DNA of 10,084 nt, taken from Actinomycetospora sp. Its GTDB lineage: Bacteria; Actinomycetota; Actinomycetes; Mycobacteriales; Pseudonocardiaceae. How positions within the stretch are numbered: position 1 is the stretch's first letter; each line of letters begins with the position of its first letter. The stretch covers positions 1-10,084 of the forward strand of contig JAICLN010000125.1 of NCBI GenBank assembly GCA_025925615.1. Reading direction: 5' to 3'. Of this stretch, positions 7,163 to 10,084 are shown piece by piece. The translations under genes were made by a program, and so were the position numbers. Under the pieces are notes generated by a model, which did no database searches, was not told where the DNA came from, and saw only the letters and a program-made list of their open reading frames with translations.

Positions 7163-7708
7163 ATGGAACTCCCGCGGTCCACGGCGGCGATGCAGGACGA
7201 CACCCTCGGGGGTGGCGACGACGGCCTGCTCGGGCGGGCGCTCGTCGTGATCGTCGACGACCGCGTCTCGACCGGTGAGGTGGCCGACGCCACCGGCCCT
7301 CTGGTCACCGAACTGCTCGCCGAGGCCGGCCTCGTCGTCGACGGCACCATCGTCGTCCCCGGCGAGTCGGTGGCCATCCGCAACGCGCTGAACACCGCGG
7401 TCATCGGCGGCGTCGACCTCGTGGTCACCGTCGGTGGCACCGGCGTCGCACCGCGCGCCGTGACGGCGGACGCGACGGCCGGCGTGCTCGACCGCCCCAT
7501 CCCCGGCATCGCCGAGGCGATCCGCGCGTCGGGCCTCGCGGCGGGCGCGGTCGACGCCGGGCTCTCCCGCGGCCTCGTCGGGGTCTCCGGCTCGACGCTG
7601 GTGGTCAACCTCGCCGCGTCCCGGGCCGCGGTCCGGGACGGCATGGCCACCCTGACCCCCCTGATCTCTCACGTGATCGCGGAGCTGTCGGGGCTGGAGG
7701 AGAACTGA
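7163..7708 (+). CDS. moaB2: MoaB2-like molybdopterin-binding (MoaB/MogA) family protein
   Basis: The 181-residue protein has the MoaB/Mog fold: ALVVIVDDRVSTGE (26-39), DLVVTVGGTGVAPR (85-98), PGIAEAIRASG (114-124) and GSTLVVNLAASR (143-154). MogA-type members adenylylate molybdopterin on the way to Mo-cofactor. It closely resembles what I recall of M. tuberculosis MoaB2 (Rv0984), encoded next to pepD there. Two usually acidic positions are changed: the family RD after GGTG reads Arg98-Ala99, and VPDE reads VPGE (65-68). Catalysis may therefore be weakened or replaced by another role. The ATG was chosen from the -10 spacing. It is followed by a small gene overlapping its stop by four bases and is divergent from the epimerase. 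Confidence 0.88.
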   Translation: MELPRSTAAMQDDTLGGGDDGLLGRALVVIVDDRVSTGEVADATGPLVTELLAEAGLVVDGTIVVPGESVAIRNALNTAVIGGVDLVVTVGGTGVAPRAVTADATAGVLDRPIPGIAEAIRASGLAAGAVDAGLSRGLVGVSGSTLVVNLAASRAAVRDGMATLTPLISHVIAELSGLEEN

Positions 7709-7899
7709 CCCCGGAGGGTCCCGACGACGAGGCGGCGGCCCGGGCCGAGGCGGCCCGTCGCCGGGCGCGGGAGGCCCTGTTCGGGGACGCCTCCGCCGCA
7801 AGTGCCGACGAGCGCGACGACGTCGACCGAAGCCGTGGCGACGACGGCGAGCGCGACCGCCGCTGGTACGACGCGGAGCGCCCGCCGCACCACGGCTGA
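7705..7899 (+). CDS. Small conserved-looking acidic/basic protein with probable CTG start
   Basis: This 64-codon frame has strong coding character, with third positions nearly all G or C. The product is highly charged, with an Ala/Arg/Glu-rich helix-like first half. It ends in WYDAERPPHHG (54-64), resembling C-termini of small uncharacterised actinobacterial proteins that end in RPPHHG. No ATG, GTG or TTG occurs in the frame, and none is near upstream. The CTG at 7705 overlaps the moaB2 stop as CTGA, the same geometry as the ATGA and GTGA junctions elsewhere in the window. A GGAGGAG site at 7696-7702 lies just upstream with short spacing. I therefore call CTG as a non-canonical start coupled to moaB2. 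Function unknown. A decayed start or sequence error is the alternative. Confidence 0.65.
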   Translation: MTPEGPDDEAAARAEAARRRAREALFGDASAASADERDDVDRSRGDDGERDRRWYDAERPPHHG

Positions 7900-7920
7900 T
7901 CTCGGCCCGGGTACGGGTCG

Positions 7921-7972
7921 AGGGGCACTGTGAGCAGGTCCCGCGACCGGCCGCGCTGCCTGGAGTGCCCCT
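7921..7972. terminator. Inverted repeat with internal structure between convergent genes
   Basis: AGGGGCACT (7921-7929) and its exact complement AGTGCCCCT (7964-7972) enclose 34 bases with a second stem, CAGG (7935-7938) with CCTG (7959-7962). It sits between the ends of the small gene and the SAF gene and could end both transcripts. No U-tract follows, so termination is inferred from position. Confidence 0.5.
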
Positions 7973-7999
7973 GATCATGGGGCTGGGCCGGCCGTTCCG

Positions 8000-8662
8000 T
8001 CAGCGCAACGTCAGGGTCACCTCCTGCCCGACGGTCGCCGCCGCGACCCGCGCCGCGTCCGCACCCGGCAGGGCCACCAGGACGAGTGGGGCCGAGGCCG
8101 TGCGCTCCTCGCCGGGCAGGACCGTCAGCACCCGGGCACCCCGCGCGAGCACCACCCCGTCCCCGTTCCCGCCACCCCTCGCCCCCGCACCCCCGACGAC
8201 GTCCACCAGCGCGCCCGCCCGGACCAGCGCCGCCACCGCCGGGTCGGCCAGCCGCAATGGCACCCCGGCCGCGTCGGGCACCCCGCCCGCCGCCCGCGCC
8301 GCCTCCGGGCCCACGAGACGGACGTCGGTCAGGACCTCACCGGCGCGCACCGGCCCGACCGGGTGCCGCCCGAGCGCGTCCCCGACGTCCCCGAGCGCCC
8401 CGACCGGGACGGCGTCGGGCGGACGCGACACGACCCCGACGTCGTCGGGACCCACCGCCGCTCCGGGCACGAGGTCCCGCCGGGCCTGCACCACCGGCGC
8501 CCCGACCACCGACGGCGACGCCGCTCCGGCCGCCGCGAGGACCCCGGCCGCCACCAGCAGCAGGGCCGCCGCGAGCCGGCGCAGCGCCACCGCGCGCCGC
8601 CAGCCCCGGGGGAGGCGCACCCGCCCGGGGCGGGCGCCCGCCCACCGACCCGAGAACCGCAC
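8000..8662 (-). CDS. SAF-domain protein, CpaB/RcpC-like
   Basis: The 220-residue protein has a basic N-terminus, one hydrophobic segment (about 29-48), and a SAF domain (about 55-115) with ARRDLVPGAAVGPDDV at its start. A C-terminal RcpC-like region (about 130-220) contains ARVLTVLPGEE (176-186). CpaB/RcpC proteins help assemble Flp pili, but actinobacterial single-copy versions like this are often not next to pilus genes, and none is present here, so the role is open. The GTG at 8662 was chosen because TAACGT lies 7 bases before it. A GTG six codons upstream (8680) overlaps that box. The gene is divergent from the DMT transporter and convergent with the small gene. Confidence 0.82.
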   Translation of the reverse strand: MRFSGRWAGARPGRVRLPRGWRRAVALRRLAAALLLVAAGVLAAAGAASPSVVGAPVVQARRDLVPGAAVGPDDVGVVSRPPDAVPVGALGDVGDALGRHPVGPVRAGEVLTDVRLVGPEAARAAGGVPDAAGVPLRLADPAVAALVRAGALVDVVGGAGARGGGNGDGVVLARGARVLTVLPGEERTASAPLVLVALPGADAARVAAATVGQEVTLTLR

Positions 8663-8669
8663 AGACCGG

Positions 8670-8675
8670 ACGTTA
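8670..8675 (-). promoter_or_regulatory. -10 box of the SAF gene (leaderless)
   Basis: TAACGT fits TANNNT and ends 7 bases before the GTG start, with no Shine-Dalgarno. The -35 is not recognisable. Confidence 0.5.
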
Positions 8676-8713
8676 GGCACCCGATCGGGCCCGGGCACGG
8701 TCGGCGATCCCCG

Positions 8714-8753
8714 CCTGTGGACAATGAAGGAAGACCGGGCGTCCTGTGGACAG
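8714..8753. promoter_or_regulatory. Two DnaA-box-like sites (direct repeat CCTGTGGACA)
   Basis: TGTGGACAA at 8716-8724 is the exact complement of TTGTCCACA, the actinobacterial DnaA-box consensus. TGTGGACAG at 8745-8753 differs at one base. Both point the same way and lie 29 bases apart, about 45-85 bases before the DMT start and upstream of the SAF promoter. They could bind DnaA or be operators for another regulator. Confidence 0.5.
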
Positions 8754-8780
8754 CTCGGAGTCGCGAGACAGCCCGCCCGC

Positions 8781-8789
8781 GAGGAGAGG
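8781..8789 (+). promoter_or_regulatory. Shine-Dalgarno of the DMT transporter
   Basis: GAGGAGAGG lies 9 bases before the ATG at 8799. It decides this start among the in-frame upstream possibilities, which extend through the divergent gene. Confidence 0.7.
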
Positions 8790-8798
8790 CGCACCCGA

Positions 8799-9713
8799 AT
8801 GGCCGTGGTGCTGGTGCTCCTGGCCTGTCTGGGCAACGCGCTGGCACTCACCCTGCAGCGCAAGGCCGCCCAGGACAGCGCCCGGCAGCGGGGCCGGTCC
8901 GCCGGATCGTTCCGCGACATGGTGCGCCGTCCGCCGTGGCTGTTCGGCACCCTGATCTTCGCGATCGCCGTGATCTGTCAGATCTCCGCGCTGCGGCTCG
9001 GGTCGGTGTCGCTGGTCCAGCCGGTGCTGGTGATGGAGCTGCCGTTCACGCTGCTCGTCGGCTGGTGGATCCTCGGCGGGGCGCTGCGGGCCTACGAGTG
9101 GTCGGCCGTCGCGACGATGAGCATCGGGCTCGTGGTCCTGCTGGCGTGCCTGCGACCCCACGACGGCGACGCCCTCGCCGCGGGGAACCTGCGCTGGATC
9201 CTCGGGACCCTGGTCACGCTCGCCGTCCTGGGGATCACGGTGGCGCTCGCGAAGACCTCGGGCGCAGTGGGAAAGGCGGCGTTCTTCGGGATCGCGGCCG
9301 GCATCGGATCCGGGTTCGTCGCCGTGATCTTCAAGGCGATGACCGACGCGCTGGCGACGGGCGGGCTCGGCGCGGTCCTCACGACCTGGCAGACCTACCT
9401 GCTGATCCCCGTCGGACCGATCGCGTTCTGGACGCTGCAGAGCGGGCTGCGGGCGGGTCGGCTGCTGGCGTCGCAGCCCGGGCTGACGCTCGGGAACCCG
9501 CTGCTCGCGTTCCTCTGGGGCACGGGCCTGCTCGGCGAGGAGATCGCGGGCGGGCCGTGGATCTACGGCGGGCTGATCGGCGCCGCGATGCTCACGGTCG
9601 GTGTGTTCCTGCTCGCGCGGTCGCCGGTCCTCGCGGCGCAGGAGGGCAACCCCCGGGACACGTCCACGATCGGACGACAGAATGCCGCAACGGGGCGTCG
9701 CCGACCGCACTGA
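8799..9713 (+). CDS. DMT-superfamily (EamA-like) membrane transporter
   Basis: The 304-residue protein has about nine to ten hydrophobic helices beginning at residue 2. The two halves carry matching motifs: SLVQPVLVMELPF (71-83) in the first and LASQPGLTLGNPLL (223-236) in the second. This is the internal duplication typical of EamA/DMT exporters. The cytoplasmic C-terminus (about 280-304) is polar and basic. The substrate cannot be read from sequence; families of this type move amino acids, metabolites or Mg2+. The start is fixed by the GAGGAGAGG site. The gene appears monocistronic, is divergent from the SAF gene, and two DnaA-box-like sites lie in its upstream region. It is followed by a structured non-coding stretch and a terminator. 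Confidence 0.88.
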   Translation: MAVVLVLLACLGNALALTLQRKAAQDSARQRGRSAGSFRDMVRRPPWLFGTLIFAIAVICQISALRLGSVSLVQPVLVMELPFTLLVGWWILGGALRAYEWSAVATMSIGLVVLLACLRPHDGDALAAGNLRWILGTLVTLAVLGITVALAKTSGAVGKAAFFGIAAGIGSGFVAVIFKAMTDALATGGLGAVLTTWQTYLLIPVGPIAFWTLQSGLRAGRLLASQPGLTLGNPLLAFLWGTGLLGEEIAGGPWIYGGLIGAAMLTVGVFLLARSPVLAAQEGNPRDTSTIGRQNAATGRRRPH

Positions 9714-9785
9714 GTCGCTGCGCCGAAAGGGTGATCGAGTGAGATAAACCTGATTCGAGGCAACGCGCGACGAGTGGAAGCGTCT

Positions 9786-9879
9786 CTCGTTGTACGAGGC
9801 ACGGAGCCACCGACCGCTGGGGAGCGGGTCGGGCACCGTGACGGTCCGGGCCGGCGACTCGGGGTTGCCGACCCGGACC
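9786..9879 (+). ncRNA. Candidate structured RNA element (unidentified)
   Basis: Successive stems can be drawn: CTCGT-TGT-ACGAG (9786-9798), then a 9-bp stem with one bulged G and a GGGG loop (9810-9832). A long hairpin (9843-9879) has an 8-bp outer stem GGTCCGGG/CCCGGACC, a C-A mismatch and a 4-bp inner stem. ACCGT-G-ACGGT (9835-9845) would compete with that last stem. The stretch lies between the DMT stop and a strong terminator. I could not match it to a known riboswitch or sRNA family. It could be the 3' UTR of the DMT transcript, an independent sRNA, or a leader on either strand. Confidence 0.35.
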
Positions 9880-9895
9880 ACTCTCACCACGCGAC

Positions 9896-9930
9896 AACGG
9901 CACCCCCGCCGCGGCGAGGGTGCCGTTTCG
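9896..9930 (+). terminator. Intrinsic terminator, 10-bp perfect stem
   Basis: AACGGCACCC (9896-9905) pairs with GGGTGCCGTT (9918-9927) around a 12-base GC loop. The rightward reading ends in CCGTTTCGT, a better U-rich tail than the leftward CCGTTGTCG. It should stop rightward transcription and may also serve the convergent gene. Confidence 0.75.
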
Positions 9931-9945
9931 TGTGTCCGGGGGGTG

Positions 9946-10084
9946 CTACGCGCTCTTCGTCGCGGTGGTGCTCGACCCGGACGACGACTGGCCGGCGGAC
10001 GAACCCGACGACCCCGATCCACCCGAGGAGCCGTTCGACGAGGACCCGTTCGACGACTCCTTCGAGGTCCCGCTCGACGAGGAC
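9946..10084 (-). CDS. Ser/Gly-rich C-terminus of a gene running off the window (partial)
   Basis: On the minus strand an open frame enters from the right edge and ends at TAG (9948-9946) after 45 residues. About half of these are Ser, with Gly, Asn and Thr (for example SSGSSAGQSSSGSSTT). It ends 16 bases from a strong terminator, as expected for a gene convergent with the DMT transporter. Such tails occur on actinobacterial envelope proteins and kinases, but nothing here identifies the domain. The opposite strand over the same bases is also open and reads as Asp/Pro/Glu-rich, sharing the same third codon positions. Strand choice is therefore only moderately secure. Confidence 0.5.
   Translation of the reverse strand, partial: SSSSGTSKESSNGSSSNGSSGGSGSSGSSAGQSSSGSSTTATKSA

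Noticed and set aside
8714..8753. A replication origin at the DnaA-box-like pair.
   Set aside because: Only two boxes are present, with no AT-rich unwinding region and no dnaA, dnaN or parAB nearby.
9714..9945. A ydaO (c-di-AMP), 6C RNA or other known actinobacterial RNA class.
   Set aside because: I could not find the conserved cores I remember; the loops have runs of only four G (or C on the other strand).
8673..10022. A 449-codon minus-strand frame opposite the DMT transporter.
   Set aside because: The composition is that of an antisense shadow (Arg/Asp/Gln-rich), and the plus strand has transporter motifs and a Shine-Dalgarno.
1..10084. CRISPR array, insertion sequence, prophage, tRNA or rRNA.
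   Set aside because: No regularly spaced repeats, transposase or phage motifs, cloverleaf or rRNA-like sequence was seen on either strand.

Overview
The window is very GC-rich (roughly three quarters G+C, third codon positions almost all G or C). It shows actinobacterial habits: GTG starts, 4-base stop/start overlaps and TANNNT -10 boxes placed directly before start codons. The PepD-like HtrA protease, the MoaB2-like protein and the SAF-domain protein together suggest a member of the Pseudonocardiales, such as Pseudonocardia. That placement rests on recognition of the proteins, not on a database search.

Layout. (1) Bases 1-161, minus strand: N-terminus of a membrane protein, probably a sensor histidine kinase, divergent from a membrane-anchored HtrA/PepD serine protease (310-1929, plus). 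(2) Bases 1930-1997: a compound palindrome with a perfect 17-bp stem between the convergent ends of htrA and the next operon. (3) Bases 1962-4218, minus: a tight three-gene operon of a family 2 glycosyltransferase, a TIGR04282/DUF2064 transferase and a class I methyltransferase, joined by ATGA and GTGA overlaps. (4) Bases 4377-5828, plus: a polytopic membrane protein with GT-C-like features, divergent from the operon. (5) Bases 5829-6028: no convincing gene. (6) Bases 6029-7096, minus: an NDP-sugar epimerase/dehydratase with an inserted C/H cluster, divergent from moaB2 (7163-7708, plus). (7) Bases 7705-7899, plus: a 64-residue gene that appears to start at CTG, overlapping the moaB2 stop as CTGA. 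(8) Bases 8000-8662, minus: a SAF/RcpC-like protein, divergent from an EamA-type (DMT) transporter (8799-9713, plus). Their shared intergenic region holds two DnaA-box-like sites. (9) Bases 9714-9945: a strongly structured non-coding stretch ending in a 10-bp-stem terminator. It is followed by what is probably the Ser/Gly-rich C-terminus of a minus-strand gene that runs off the window.

How the genes may work together. The GT2, DUF2064 transferase, methyltransferase, GT-C-like membrane protein and sugar epimerase look like a cell-envelope glycosylation or glycolipid module. The GT2 could charge a polyprenyl phosphate, the GT-C-like protein could use that donor outside the membrane, and the epimerase could supply a nucleotide sugar. 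This module lies between a PepD-like protease and a MoaB2-like protein that are adjacent in Mycobacterium tuberculosis. Five genes (GT2, GT-C-like, epimerase, moaB2, SAF) have a TANNNT box 6-8 bases before the start codon and look leaderless. The kinase, htrA, methyltransferase and DMT genes have clear Shine-Dalgarno sequences. No mobile element gene, CRISPR array, tRNA or rRNA was seen.
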